A DNA stretch of 64,000 nucleotides from RHKX01 sp963823565 (GTDB lineage Bacteria > Actinomycetota > Thermoleophilia > Solirubrobacterales > 70-9). Positions within the stretch are counted from its first letter, which is position 1. Every line of letters begins with the position of its first letter. Under the pieces are notes generated by a model that was given only the letters and a program-made list of their open reading frames with translations, did no database searches and was not told where the DNA came from. This document shows, piece by piece, positions 16,232-25,520 of the stretch. A program made the translations under genes and the position numbers. The DNA lies in contig CAWGLR010000001.1 in assembly GCA_963823565.1 (NCBI GenBank), positions 744,001 through 808,000 of the forward strand. The letters run 5' to 3'.

Positions 16232-17249
16232 GGATCACCTACCTGGGGGCATCGGAGCCCTCGCTGTCGGGGGGGATGATCAGCGTCCTGCTGACCGTCG
16301 ACGCGCTGCGGGCCGCCGGCCACGACGCCGACGTCGTGGCGACCCGGCCGGCGCCCGATTGGTCGCCGGTGGACATCCCGTGGAAGACCGTCGCCGACCC
16401 CTTCGCCGAGATCGCCGACCGCGACGCGGTGATCACCGGCTGGCTGGCGGTCGAGCGCGCGCTGGCCGCCGGTCCCGCGCTCGTCGGCCACCTCTGCGCG
16501 GGCTACGAGAGCCACCTGTGGCCGCAGCTCGCCGACCGGGTGGCGGCGATCTACGCCCTCCCCACGCTGAAGCTGGTCGTCGCCCCCCATCTGGCGCGGA
16601 CGATCGCCGCCGAGCAGGGGACGGAGGCGAGCTTCATCGGGACCGCGTTCGTCGCCGAATGGTTCAAGCCGGATCGAGCGCGCGTTCCCCCGCCCGGCCG
16701 CGGGTGCTGCTGGTCGGGGCCGACCCCTCGGGTCCGTACGCGCCGGTCCCGTTCAAAGGAATCGCCTTCTCGCTCGACGTCTGCAGGCGGCTGCGCGAGA
16801 GCGGTCACGACCTCGAGCTCGTCCGCCTCGCGCCTCGCGGCGACGACTGGATCGACGATCCCGCCGTCGACGAGGTCCACGTCGGCCTGCGTCCGGAGGA
16901 GGCAGCCGCCGTCTATCGCACCTGCGACGTCTTCCTCTCGGGCTCGACGGCGGCGGAGGGGCTCGGGAAGCCCGCCATCGAGGCGGCACTCTCCGGGCTG
17001 GCGTGCGTGCTGCCCGCGATCCCGCCCTACGCCGACATCGACGCGCTCGCGGCGGCGGCGCTCATGTACCCGCCCGAGGACGCCGAGGACGCCACCGAGC
17101 GGGTCGCGACCCTGCTCGGCGACCGTGACCTGCGCGCCCGGCTCAGCGCCGCGGGAGCCGCCCTCGACCTGGCGGAAACGTTCTCGCCGGCCGCCGTCGC
17201 CGAGCGCCTCGTCGCGGCGCTCGGATCGAAGCGAGGCTCCGTTGGCTAA
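16228..17249 (+). CDS. GT4-like glycosyltransferase, one apparent frameshift
   Basis: The GTG at 16228 overlaps the previous stop (GTGA). The first part reads VRITYLGASEPSLSGGMISV through FVAEWFKPDRARVP. Past about 16685 the sensible reading moves to another frame (PRVLLVGADPSGPYAPVPFKG...) and ends in FLSGSTAAEGLGKPAIEAA and the TAA at 17247-17249. The switch (frame 1 to frame 0) equals one missing base near the C run at 16686-16690. Both halves have normal GC3 and join into one GT-B protein of about 340 residues, so an indel error is likelier than decay. The SGS...GKPAIEAALSG segment replaces the usual ESFG motif. Confidence 0.7.
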
Positions 17250-17260
17250 CGTGGGTCGCC

Positions 17261-17296
17261 GATGAGGTCGCTCTTCACGATGAGGTCGCTCTTCAA
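17261..17296 (+). repeat. Tandem 18-bp duplication at a start codon
   Basis: 17261-17278 and 17279-17296 are identical at 17 of 18 positions (GATGAGGTCGCTCTTCAC/A). The unit is six codons, so the protein begins MRSLFTMRSLFK and has two usable ATGs, at 17262 and 17280. Confidence 0.8.
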
Positions 17297-18338
17297 GAGG
17301 AAGCCCGATTCGCCGGCGCGCGAGGCGATCGACCAGGCCGAGGCGATGGCGGGCGAGGGCCGGATCTTCGAGGCGATCGAGATGCTCACCGCGGCGAACC
17401 GGGCCGCTCCGGATCCCGCCGCCGAGCACGCGCTGGTGACCCTTCGCAACCGTGCGTTCGCCGAGCTCGAGCCCCATCCCTCCCAGCCGGCCGAGCCGGT
17501 GCCCGTCCCCGTGCGCGGCGACGACGGCGACGACGGCCTGCCCGCGCTCGACGCCTCCGAGCTGACCGCCGGCGCGGTCCGGGGGGCGATCCTCGAGAAG
17601 GGGAGCGTGATCGTGCGGAACCTCGTCGCGCCCGAGCGCGCCGCGGAGCTCGTCGCCGGCATCGACCGCGCCTTCGCGGGGCGCGAGGGCGACGGCGCGA
17701 ACGGGTCCGCCGAGGGCACCCCGTGGCTCCGGCCGTTCGAGCCTGCGCCGGAGTACGAGCGGGCCGTCGGCATGGGACGCGCCTTCGTCAACGACGGCTC
17801 CGGGATCTGGCTCGCCGACTCGCCCCGGGCGCTCTTTCAGCTGGCCGACACCTTCGAGAGCGCCGGGCTGCGCGAGCTGATCACCGAGTATCTCGGCGAG
17901 CGTCCGGCGATCTCGGTCAACAAGGGAACGTTGAGGCGCGCCGCGCCCACGGTCGGCACCGAATGGTGGCATCAGGACGGCGCGTTCCTCGGCGGCGAGA
18001 TCCGCTCGCTGAACGTCTGGCTCTCGCTCACCGACTGCGGCGTCGACGCGCCCGGGATGGACATCGTCGGCCGCCGGCTCGAGTCGATCGTCGAGACGGG
18101 CACCCGCGACGCCGACTTCGAGTGGTCCGTCAGCCCCGAGGTGGTGGCCGAGATCGCCGGCGACGACATCTCCCGCCCCGTCTTCCGGCCGGGCGACGCG
18201 CTCCTGTTCGACCACCTGTGCCTGCACAAGACGGCGTCGAGCGCGGAGATGACCAAGACCCGCTACGCGACCGAGACCTGGTTCTTCGCGCCCTCGGCCT
18301 ACCCGGATCCGGCCAAGCAGGTCCCGCTCGTCTTCTGA
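17262..18338 (+). CDS. Phytanoyl-CoA dioxygenase (PhyH) family hydroxylase, second copy
   Basis: 358 residues. Triad: His237 and Asp239 in WWHQDGAFLG, His322 in FDHLCLHKTAS, and Arg in KTRYATETWFF. About half the residues match the protein at 13855, including the shared EIRSLNVW and DAPGMDIV blocks, so the two are paralogues. TAACGT (17247-17252) is 9 nt before the ATG, implying a leaderless or near-leaderless message. The stop overlaps the next ATG (TGATGA). Fe(II)- and 2-oxoglutarate-dependent hydroxylation of a glycan intermediate is the likely role. Confidence 0.82.
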   Translation: MRSLFTMRSLFKRKPDSPAREAIDQAEAMAGEGRIFEAIEMLTAANRAAPDPAAEHALVTLRNRAFAELEPHPSQPAEPVPVPVRGDDGDDGLPALDASELTAGAVRGAILEKGSVIVRNLVAPERAAELVAGIDRAFAGREGDGANGSAEGTPWLRPFEPAPEYERAVGMGRAFVNDGSGIWLADSPRALFQLADTFESAGLRELITEYLGERPAISVNKGTLRRAAPTVGTEWWHQDGAFLGGEIRSLNVWLSLTDCGVDAPGMDIVGRRLESIVETGTRDADFEWSVSPEVVAEIAGDDISRPVFRPGDALLFDHLCLHKTASSAEMTKTRYATETWFFAPSAYPDPAKQVPLVF

Positions 18339-19054
18339 TGACGATCGCGATCCCGGACCCCGGGCCTCCGGATCCGGCGCTCGACGACGGAATCCTCGAG
18401 ATCATCGAGCGCACGCGCGGTGTGACGATGACCCCCTGGCCGAGGGTCGCGGCCCTGGTGGAGGCCGTTCGCTACACCCATCGCCGCGGGATCGGCGGCG
18501 CCTTCGCCGAGTGCGGCGTCTGGCGGGGCGGCTCGGTACTGGCCATGATCCTCGCCCTGCAGGAGCTCGGCGTCGAGGATCGGGAGATCTACCTCTACGA
18601 CACGTTCACCGGGATGACCGAGCCCGGGAGCGAGGACGTCTCTCCCTATGGGGGGTCCGCAGCCGACCTCACGCCTCAGTCGGCGAGCGAGGGATGGAGG
18701 TTCTTCTTCGACCCCGACACGTTCAACGAGGAGAGCGTCCGCGAGCTCCTCGCCCAGACGGGCTATCCGGAGGGGCTGCTCAAGCTGGTCCCGGGCCGCG
18801 TCGAGGAGACGATCCCGGACACGGCCCCCGACCGAGTGGCCCTGCTGCGCCTCGACACCGACTGGTACGAGTCGACCCGCCATGAGCTCGTTCACCTCTA
18901 CCCGAGGCTCCAACTCGGCGGCGTGCTGATCGTGGACGACTACGGCCACTGGGAGGGAGCACGACGCGCGGTGGACGAATACTTCGAGGCGAGCGCCGAG
19001 CCCGTCCTGCTGAATCGCATCGACTACGCCGCGCGGCTCGCGGTGCGTGCGTGA
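18338..19054 (+). CDS. TylF/MycF family O-methyltransferase
   Basis: 238 residues, start overlapping the PhyH stop. Motif I is FAECGVWRGGSVLAMIL, then YLYDTFTGMTEP (the TylF DTF/GM variant), VPGRVEETIPD, LLRLDTDWYESTRHEL and GGVLIVDDYGHWEGARRAVD. LRLDTDWYEST is a diagnostic TylF string containing Mg-binding Asp residues. Translationally coupled to a hydroxylase, so hydroxylation followed by methylation of the new hydroxyl is an attractive but unproven sequence. Confidence 0.88.
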   Translation: MTIAIPDPGPPDPALDDGILEIIERTRGVTMTPWPRVAALVEAVRYTHRRGIGGAFAECGVWRGGSVLAMILALQELGVEDREIYLYDTFTGMTEPGSEDVSPYGGSAADLTPQSASEGWRFFFDPDTFNEESVRELLAQTGYPEGLLKLVPGRVEETIPDTAPDRVALLRLDTDWYESTRHELVHLYPRLQLGGVLIVDDYGHWEGARRAVDEYFEASAEPVLLNRIDYAARLAVRA

Positions 19055-19066
19055 CATGAGCCGGGG

Positions 19067-20134
19067 ATGGCCACGACGACTCCGAGGCGTCGCCCGCGCA
19101 GGAGCTCTCCCGAGCCGGAGCGCCGGGCGGCGCAGCCGCTTCGCGACTACTCCCCCTCGGCCGGGCTGCCCTTCGACGCCGACGAGTTCGAGTCCCGCCT
19201 GGTCTGGATGTGGGGCTCCCCGCGCTCGGGCAGCACCTGGCTGCTGAAGCAGCTCAGCCATCCCCTCGTTCCCGACCCGGAGTCGTTCGAGGTCTTCGAG
19301 GTGCCCACCGGGGCGGAGGGCCCGTTCGACGTCGTCCCGGTCGACGAGTCGTTCATCTCGAACCACTTCGCGCCGGCGTTCGCCGATCCCCGCGAGGTCG
19401 ACGGCGCCTTCGTGCCGGGGACGATCAACAACTACCTCGGCGAGCGGCCCGTCTACGCCTTCGCCCGCGACTACGAGGCGATCTGGCGTCCCGAGGCCCG
19501 GCGGTTCGCCCTCGTCCGGCTCTACGGATTCGTCGACCGGGCGCGACGCGACGGCGTCCCGCTGTCGGCGAGCCCGCTGGTGGCGATCAAGGAGGTCAAC
19601 GGCTCCCATGCCGCCGACCTGATGATGTCGCTGATGCCGCGGTCCCGGCTGCTCTTCCTCGTCCGCGACGGCCGCGACGTCGTCGACTCGCTGCTGCACG
19701 CCTACCAGCCCGGCGGCTTCCTCGCCCGCCACCAGGGCCGGGCGATGGAGACGCCCGAGGAGCGCGCCGAGGGGCTGCTGTGGGCGTCGCGGCTGTGGGC
19801 CTGCAACGTCGACATGACGCTGCGCGCGATCGAGCGCCACCCGCCCGAGCTCACCCACGTAGTCAAGTACGAGGACCTGCTGGCGGACAACCGGGGCGAG
19901 ATCGATCGCCTTCACGCCTGGCTCGGGCTGGAGCGCTCGGCCCCCCAGGTCGAGGAGATGCTCGAGGCCACCTCGTTCGGGGCGATCCCGGCCGGCCGCA
20001 CGGGAGCGCTCGAGCGCAACCGCGCCGCCGATCCCGGCCTGTGGCGGCAGAATCTGAGCCCAGAGGAGCAGGCGACCGCCCACGGGATCATGGGGCCGAG
20101 GCTGCAGAAGCTTGGATACGAGACTGAGGCATAG
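19067..20134 (+). CDS. Sulfotransferase family protein
   Basis: 355 residues. The PAPS 5'-phosphosulfate loop is WGSPRSGSTWLLKQL (Pro at about residue 52), and the 3'-phosphate site is LLFLVRDGRDVVDSLLHAYQ. A later KYEDLLADNRGEIDRLHAWLG segment and a terminal helix follow the classic Sulfotransfer_1/3 order. It differs from the Stf0-like pair at 9015 and 35546. It should transfer sulfate from PAPS to a hydroxyl of a carbohydrate or lipid. The next gene overlaps its 3' end. Confidence 0.87.
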   Translation: MATTTPRRRPRRSSPEPERRAAQPLRDYSPSAGLPFDADEFESRLVWMWGSPRSGSTWLLKQLSHPLVPDPESFEVFEVPTGAEGPFDVVPVDESFISNHFAPAFADPREVDGAFVPGTINNYLGERPVYAFARDYEAIWRPEARRFALVRLYGFVDRARRDGVPLSASPLVAIKEVNGSHAADLMMSLMPRSRLLFLVRDGRDVVDSLLHAYQPGGFLARHQGRAMETPEERAEGLLWASRLWACNVDMTLRAIERHPPELTHVVKYEDLLADNRGEIDRLHAWLGLERSAPQVEEMLEATSFGAIPAGRTGALERNRAADPGLWRQNLSPEEQATAHGIMGPRLQKLGYETEA

Positions 20135-20823
20135 CGAGGGCTCCCCCTCCCCGGCGCCCCCGACGGCGCCGGCGGCTGCACGGCCGCCCGCCGGGCTGCC
20201 GCGGCTGGTCGACGGGCTCGGCGAGGAGCTCGCGGCCGGCGGGTGGTCGTACCCGTGGCGCCTCGGTCCCGGGCTCGAGGCACCCGCCCGCCCTTCCTCG
20301 CGCCGGCTCGCCTGGTCGTTCGCGGCGATGATCGAGGGGCCCTGCCGCGATGCGCTGCTGCTCGCCGAGAGTCCGCGGGCGCTGCTGATCGGCGCGGCCG
20401 ACGGCCACCTCGCCCACCGGCTGCTCGACTGGGGCGCCGAGAGCGTCGTCGCCTCCGAGAGCCGCGAGCGCGAGCGCCGGCGGGCGACGCTGATCGCGCG
20501 GCAGCTGCGGGTGCCGCCGTCGCGACTCGAGATCGTCCCCGGCGTCGGCGCCGCCGGCGCGGACTTCCCGGGAGCGGGCTTCGCCGTCGTGCTGCTCGCG
20601 CCCGGCGCGGTCGAGACCGGGGTCGCTCGAGGCGGCCTGCGAGGCGACGGCGGGGGTGTGCGCGATCGCAACCGCCGGGCCGGAGACGACCGCGGTGGCC
20701 GAGCGCGCGCTGGCGGCCGGGCTCTCGCCGATCGAGATCGCCGCGGTCCCGCGGCATGCGCATCCGCAATACGTTCTCGGCGAGCGCGAGGTGCTCGTCG
20801 GCAGGCGGGGCGGCTCGCGGTGA
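20112..20823 (+). CDS. Methyltransferase-like protein, one apparent frameshift
   Basis: Coding begins inside the sulfotransferase 3' end (TTG 20112; CTG 20124 is an alternative). The first frame reads ALLIGAADGHLAHRLLDWG and VVASESRERERRR, which resemble SAM-binding motifs I and II, up to VVLLAPGAVETG. Near the GGGG at 20609-20614 the frame must shift by one extra base to read SLEAACEATAGVCAIATAGP... and then IEIAAVPRHAHPQYVLGERE before the TGA at 20821-20823. Unshifted, this stretch is an implausible Arg/Gly run. One protein of about 236 residues; function beyond a Rossmann methyltransferase-like fold is uncertain. Confidence 0.55.
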
Positions 20824-21755
20824 GCGGCGACCGGCTCAGCGGCGGGCTCCCCGCCGGCGAGGACGGCGAGGGGCTGCTGTGGGCGGAGCGCGACGCCGCC
20901 TACCGCTGGGCGGCCGGCGCCGTCCGCGGCCGCGACGTGCTCGTCATCGGCTCCGAGCGCGGGCACGGGGCCGCGACCCTGCTGGGGGCCGGCGCGAGGA
21001 CCGTCGTCGGCGTCGACCCCGACGAGCGCGAGTGCGACCTCGCGATGGCGGCGTACGGGGAGAGCATCCGCTTCCTGCGGGCCGAGCCCGTCGCGCTGCC
21101 GCTGGCGTCCGCGAGCTTCGACCTCGTCACCTGCTTCGGGGCGCTCGAGCGGAGCCTCGACCCGGATGCGGCGATCGCCGAGATCAAGCGGGTGCTGACG
21201 GCGGACGGGATCGGCCTGCTGGCGCTGCCGCTCGAGGATCCCGACGTCCCCGGCGAGATCGCCGCCCCCGGGCGCCCGCGGGAGGCCTGGGAGGCCGCGC
21301 TGCGCGAGTCGTTCCCGTCCGTTGCGCTGAGCCGCCTCCGCGTGAGCCTCGCGGCGGCGGTCGCGCCGCTGGGGTCAGCCCCCGCCTCGCTCGGCGTCAC
21401 CTGGGCCACCGCGGACGATCACGAGGACCGCGCGATGCTCGCCGTCGTCGCCAACGGCGAGCTGCCCGAGCTGGCCGCGACGGCGACGCTGGTCGGGATT
21501 CGCGACCTCCGCGCTCAGGAGGAGGCGCTGGCGGCGTGGGAGCTGCGTGCCCGGCGGGCGGAGGCCGACGGCGCCGCCAAGCACTGGGAGATGGTCGCCG
21601 CGCGCGAGGCGCAGCGGCGGCTGCGCAAGCGGCTGCACGAGCTCGAGCACCGGCCGCTGCGGATGTTGTCGCGAATCGTCCGCGGCAAGCCGCGGAAGCT
21701 CAACATCGGGCCGCCGATCCGCGCCTCCGAGCGCAAGCCCGATCGCTGGGAGTAG
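20820..21755 (+). CDS. Class I SAM-dependent methyltransferase
   Basis: 311 residues from GTG 20820, overlapping the previous stop by four bases. Motif I VLVIGSERGHGAATLLGAGA, acidic loop VVGVDPDERECDLA, and the Methyltransf_11 central strand SASFDLVTCFGALERSLDPDAAI. The C-terminal 90 residues are a charged helical region (ELRARRAEADGAAKHWEMVA...) likely to form a coiled coil, also seen in the CmcI-like protein at 22532. Probably a glycan methyltransferase; substrate unknown. Confidence 0.78.
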   Translation: MSGDRLSGGLPAGEDGEGLLWAERDAAYRWAAGAVRGRDVLVIGSERGHGAATLLGAGARTVVGVDPDERECDLAMAAYGESIRFLRAEPVALPLASASFDLVTCFGALERSLDPDAAIAEIKRVLTADGIGLLALPLEDPDVPGEIAAPGRPREAWEAALRESFPSVALSRLRVSLAAAVAPLGSAPASLGVTWATADDHEDRAMLAVVANGELPELAATATLVGIRDLRAQEEALAAWELRARRAEADGAAKHWEMVAAREAQRRLRKRLHELEHRPLRMLSRIVRGKPRKLNIGPPIRASERKPDRWE

Positions 21756-21761
21756 GTCCCC

Positions 21762-22535
21762 TCAGTCCCCGCGCTCGGCGCGCTCGAGGTCCTTCTCCTG
21801 CTGGGTCTTGGTGTAGGGCGGGAACGGGAGGCGCGGCGGGCCGATCATGCCGCGCGACTCCCACTTGCGGCGAAACGCGATCTGGGCTCGCAGCCAGTCC
21901 TCGCGATACGGCGAGGGGCTGATCGAGTTGCGATGGTGCGCCACCTGCATCTCGGCGGCGAACACGCGACGACCCTGCTCGCGCGCCTGGAAGCAGATGT
22001 CGGCGTCATAGCCGTGGAAGCCGGGACCGAGCGTCTCCTCGTCGAAGCGCAGCGCCCGCATCGCCCAGCGCGATAGGACCAGCAGGTAGCCGTCGACCAT
22101 GTCGACGTCACCGGAGCTTCCCGACCCCGACATCTCCGACCCCTCGAGCATCTCGGTCTCGTAGAGGACCGCGGGGTCGATCGGCTCGAGGATCGAGGAG
22201 CCGACGCCGTAGTCGTGGATCCACCAGTCGATCCCCTGCACGCCGACGGCGCCGATCGTGCCGACGATCGCCACGAGCGGATCCTCCAGCGCCCAGCGGA
22301 CCCGCTCGTTGAAGTGCTCGTCGCGGATCTCGGTGTCCTCGTGGATCAGCGCGACGGCCTCGACCGCCGGGTCGGCGGCCGCCTCGTCGAGGATCTCGTT
22401 GTAGGTGCTGAAGATGCTCGTGCGGCCGCGCTTCAGGTACACCGGCGCGCCGGGCTCGCGTGCTCGCTCGATCCCCGGCCGGGCGAAGCGCTCGTACTTC
22501 TCCTCCGACGCGATCGCGCAGCCGAAGGCGATCAC
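21762..22535 (-). CDS. GT2-like glycosyltransferase
   Basis: 257 residues. A short GT-A fold protein: the start IAFGCAIASEEKYERFA, the donor-site acidic segment VALIHEDTEIRDE, and the C-terminal GPGFHGYDADICFQAREQG. That last string is the hallmark of the Glyco_tranf_2_5 family. Its ATG overlaps the stop of the upstream CmcI-like gene (ATGA), so the two are coupled. Donor and acceptor unknown. Confidence 0.8.
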   Translation of the reverse strand: MIAFGCAIASEEKYERFARPGIERAREPGAPVYLKRGRTSIFSTYNEILDEAAADPAVEAVALIHEDTEIRDEHFNERVRWALEDPLVAIVGTIGAVGVQGIDWWIHDYGVGSSILEPIDPAVLYETEMLEGSEMSGSGSSGDVDMVDGYLLVLSRWAMRALRFDEETLGPGFHGYDADICFQAREQGRRVFAAEMQVAHHRNSISPSPYREDWLRAQIAFRRKWESRGMIGPPRLPFPPYTKTQQEKDLERAERGD

Positions 22536-23752
22536 TGGCCGCGGTGGTGGTTTACGAAGCGCTCCCGCCGCTCCACCCGCGTCTTCTCCCGCTGCGCCCG
22601 CAGCGCCTCCGCGTGGGCCTCGCGCAGCCGGTCACGGCGGCCGAAGTACCGGCGCAGGAGCGGCAGCCGCTTGAGCTTCGCGTACGCGCGGTAGGGCTTG
22701 GAGCTGGTGATCCGGCGCAGGTTCGCGCGCTCCGCCTCGAGCTGGCGGTTGCGCTCCTGGAGCAGCTCGCGCTGGGTGTCGATCTCGCGCAGCAGGTTCT
22801 CGGTCGCCAGCTCCGTGCGCTTGCGGTCGAGATCGGAGTCGATCTGCGCCTGCCGCGACCCGCGGGCGAGGTTGTTGACGGTCTTTCGCAGCGCGTCGAC
22901 CTCGAGGTCCGCGTCGCCGGCGGCCGCCTCGAAGTCGGCCTTGGCCGTGGCCGGGTCGACGTCGGCGCTCACGTGCCCGTTCTCGACGCCGGTGAGCTCG
23001 AGCGCGCCGGTGACGAAGTTCTCCGGCCGGGCCGGGCCGGGCGCTCGCTCGCCGGACTCGGGCAGGCGGCGCAGGTAGCCGCGCGGGTTCTGCGTCAGCA
23101 GGAAGCGCTCGCGCCAGCGGTCGGACTCGAAGGGCGGGTCCTCGGCGAGCCAGGCGTCGAGGGCCTCGCTCGGGCCGGGGACGGCGTCGGGCCGGACGGG
23201 GCGACCGCCGAACCAGCCGTCCTCGACGACGAGGTAGCAGTTGGGGCTGACGAGGTGCGAGTAGGTACGGAGCTCCTCGAGCACGTGGTGGGCGCGGTGG
23301 TCGGCGTCGAGGTCGACCATGGTGCGCTTCCCCTTCGCCTCGGCACGAATCCGCGAGACGATCTCGGGGTCGGTCGAGCTCCCCTCGATCAACTCGATGC
23401 GCGGGTGCTCGCGCACGCGGTCGTTTATGAACGAGAGGTCGATGTCGACCGCGATGACCTTCCCGTCGATGCCGAGCAGCTCCTGGATCGACGCGAACAG
23501 CATCGCGCTGCCCCCCACGTAGGCGCCGGTCTCGACGATCAGCTCGGGCCGCGTCTCGGCGATGATCTGCTGGAAGACCAGGATGTCCGCGGGCGTCTTG
23601 ACGAGCGGCACCTGCAGCCAGGTCGTCGTCGCGAAGGTCTGGCCCTTGAGGTCGTGGAAGACCCGCGTGAACTCGCGCGCCGCGCGCTCGACGCGCTCAC
23701 GGGTGATGTCCTCGGGGATCTCGATCGGCGGGGCTGCGTCGGGTGGGGTCAT
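22532..23752 (-). CDS. CmcI-type (rhamnosyl O-methyltransferase-like) methyltransferase with coiled-coil tail
   Basis: 406 residues. Residues about 35-230 match the CmcI family: GQTFATTTWLQVPLVKTPAD, LIVETGAYVGGSAMLFAS (motif I), VIAVDIDL, TMVDLDADHRAHHVLEEL and YLVVEDGWFGG. This family includes mycobacterial rhamnosyl O-methyltransferases. The following 170 residues are dominated by charged heptad-like sequence (DLDRKRTELATENLLREIDT...), a predicted coiled coil for oligomerisation or partner binding. Same strand as, and 85 bp downstream of, a GT-C-like gene, forming a three-gene unit with the GT at 21762. Confidence 0.83.
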   Translation of the reverse strand: MTPPDAAPPIEIPEDITRERVERAAREFTRVFHDLKGQTFATTTWLQVPLVKTPADILVFQQIIAETRPELIVETGAYVGGSAMLFASIQELLGIDGKVIAVDIDLSFINDRVREHPRIELIEGSSTDPEIVSRIRAEAKGKRTMVDLDADHRAHHVLEELRTYSHLVSPNCYLVVEDGWFGGRPVRPDAVPGPSEALDAWLAEDPPFESDRWRERFLLTQNPRGYLRRLPESGERAPGPARPENFVTGALELTGVENGHVSADVDPATAKADFEAAAGDADLEVDALRKTVNNLARGSRQAQIDSDLDRKRTELATENLLREIDTQRELLQERNRQLEAERANLRRITSSKPYRAYAKLKRLPLLRRYFGRRDRLREAHAEALRAQREKTRVERRERFVNHHRGQ

Positions 23753-23837
23753 CGCCGCGATTCTGGCACAGGCGCCTCCGACGGCCGAGGCAGATGCCGC
23801 CGGGACAAGCCGCGCCGGCGGGCGGGCCCCTGAGCCG

Positions 23838-25520
23838 CTAGCCGGAACCGTCGAGCGGGCAGACCTCGACCCTCTGCGCCGGCGCGAGGGTCGCGCGCCA
23901 CGGAACCGCCGTCAGGTCGTCCGCGGGGATCGCGACCGCGGCGGGGCGGCCGGCCTCGAGCGCGCCGAGCTCGATCGTCGGCTCGTCGGCGAACCGCCGG
24001 AGCTTCACCTCCGCCGGGCGGTGCGCCTCGAGGGTCGCGCCCCCTGCGGGAAGCTCGACCTCCGCGGCCTGCCCGGGGCCGAGCGCGACGGAGTCGCACC
24101 CGCCGGGCGGGTCCGAGCGCGCGGCGGGCGTGAGCCGGAGGGCGAGCAGCCGATCGAGCGTCGAATCCGCGACCGCCCGCTGCTCCGGCGCGGCGCTCGC
24201 GATCCGGTCCGGGTCGGTCGCAAGCGTGCCGTGCCGGTCGAACGCGGCGAGGTAGTCCCCGACGGTGACGTCCGCCGGGAGCCCGAGGGCGAGCTGTGGG
24301 GGTGCGTTCGTCCGCTCGAGCTCCAGCGTCGCCATCACCACGCGCACGCTCTCCGACGAGGCCCGCTGGACCTCGCCCTGCTCGCGCATCACCCAGACGT
24401 TGGTGGCGATGGCGGCCGCGGTGAGCGCCGCCAGCGCGAGCAGCCCGCCGCGGCTCCAGCGGACCCGCGCGAACGCCTCGGCGAGGATGAGGATCACGCC
24501 GACGACGATCGGCAGCGTGTACCGAGCCTCCGCCGAGGACCGGAACTCGCCGAACCCGAGGGCTCCGGCCAGCCAGAGCGTGGCCATCATCGCGAGGGCC
24601 GCGAGCAGGAGCCGGCCGGCGGCGACCCGCCGGAGCCGGGCGAGGACGGCGATCGCGAGACCGGCCGCGAGCACGTAGCCCCAGTCGAGCGGGACCTGCG
24701 TGGCCGCCGTCGCCAGGGGCGCATCGCTTGGCGCGGCGCCGGTGAGGGAGACCGCGAGGCCGCTCATCACCGCGGTGGCGGCGGCGAGGGAGTCCGCGGC
24801 CCACTGCGGGAACAGCAGGACGTTGGAGGCGGTGGCGGCGTCCTGGTCGAACTTCAGCGACCAGAGATACCAGCATGCGTAGAGGACGACCGGGACGGCG
24901 ACGATCCAGGCGCGCCTCCAGCGATCCGAGTCGACCGCGACGAGGACCGCGGCCCCGACGACGAACCCGAGCCCCACCTCCAGGGTCATGACGCTCGCGG
25001 TCAGGGCGGCGCACGCGGCGAGATCGGTCCCGGCCCCGCGGCGGTCGCGGTCCAGCAGCGCCCAGGCCGCGAGCCCGAACGCCACCGCCTGCGGGAAGAC
25101 GGCGCTGCTGCCGATCAGCACGTCGCGGCTGGCGCCGAGGAAGAGGATCAGGATCGCGGGCGCCAGCGCGGCGACGGGGCCGAGGCGCCGCTTGACGATC
25201 ACGAACACGAGCGCCGAGCAGGCGACAACCGCGGCGATCATCAGCAGCTTGACCGGCAGGTATGCGGCCCCGAACAGCTCGAGGCTCGCGGCGAAGCTGA
25301 GCCTCGTGAACGCGATCAGGTGGCCGTTGTGCGGCTCGAGGATCGAGCCGGGCGAGAAGCCGTCGGCGTCGGCGAAATACGCGAGCTCGTCGCCGAGGAA
25401 CGTGACCCCGCGGGTGAGCCAGAGGACCAGCGCGGCGTAGGCGATCCAGGCGGCGGCCAGCGCCGCCCAGCACTTCCTGTCCGCCGGTCCTGGGCGGGTC
25501 GAGCAGGGCGATGCCCCCAT
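23838..25520 (-). CDS. GT-C-like polytopic membrane protein, family copy A
   Basis: 560 residues. About ten hydrophobic helices fill residues 15-390, followed by an extracytoplasmic domain of about 160 residues. After helix 1 the loop reads LTRGVTFLGDELAYF then FSPGSILEPHNGHLIAFTR. An acidic pair in the first outer loop is where GT-C enzymes (PMT, ArnT) keep their catalytic DE/DD. The tail has VELPAGGATLEAHR, LRRFADEPTIELGALEAG and a final VEVCPL. Three paralogues (26434, 36262, 40758) share all these blocks. A lipid-phosphosugar-dependent transferase is the best guess; I know no named family. The ATG is fixed by a -10 box that overlaps the divergent gene. Confidence 0.72.
   Translation of the reverse strand: MGASPCSTRPGPADRKCWAALAAAWIAYAALVLWLTRGVTFLGDELAYFADADGFSPGSILEPHNGHLIAFTRLSFAASLELFGAAYLPVKLLMIAAVVACSALVFVIVKRRLGPVAALAPAILILFLGASRDVLIGSSAVFPQAVAFGLAAWALLDRDRRGAGTDLAACAALTASVMTLEVGLGFVVGAAVLVAVDSDRWRRAWIVAVPVVLYACWYLWSLKFDQDAATASNVLLFPQWAADSLAAATAVMSGLAVSLTGAAPSDAPLATAATQVPLDWGYVLAAGLAIAVLARLRRVAAGRLLLAALAMMATLWLAGALGFGEFRSSAEARYTLPIVVGVILILAEAFARVRWSRGGLLALAALTAAAIATNVWVMREQGEVQRASSESVRVVMATLELERTNAPPQLALGLPADVTVGDYLAAFDRHGTLATDPDRIASAAPEQRAVADSTLDRLLALRLTPAARSDPPGGCDSVALGPGQAAEVELPAGGATLEAHRPAEVKLRRFADEPTIELGALEAGRPAAVAIPADDLTAVPWRATLAPAQRVEVCPLDGSG

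Noticed and set aside
20112..21755. A single 547-residue methyltransferase
   Set aside because: The middle is an implausible Arg/Gly run; allowing one shift at about 20612 gives two proteins separated by a GTGA overlap at 20820.
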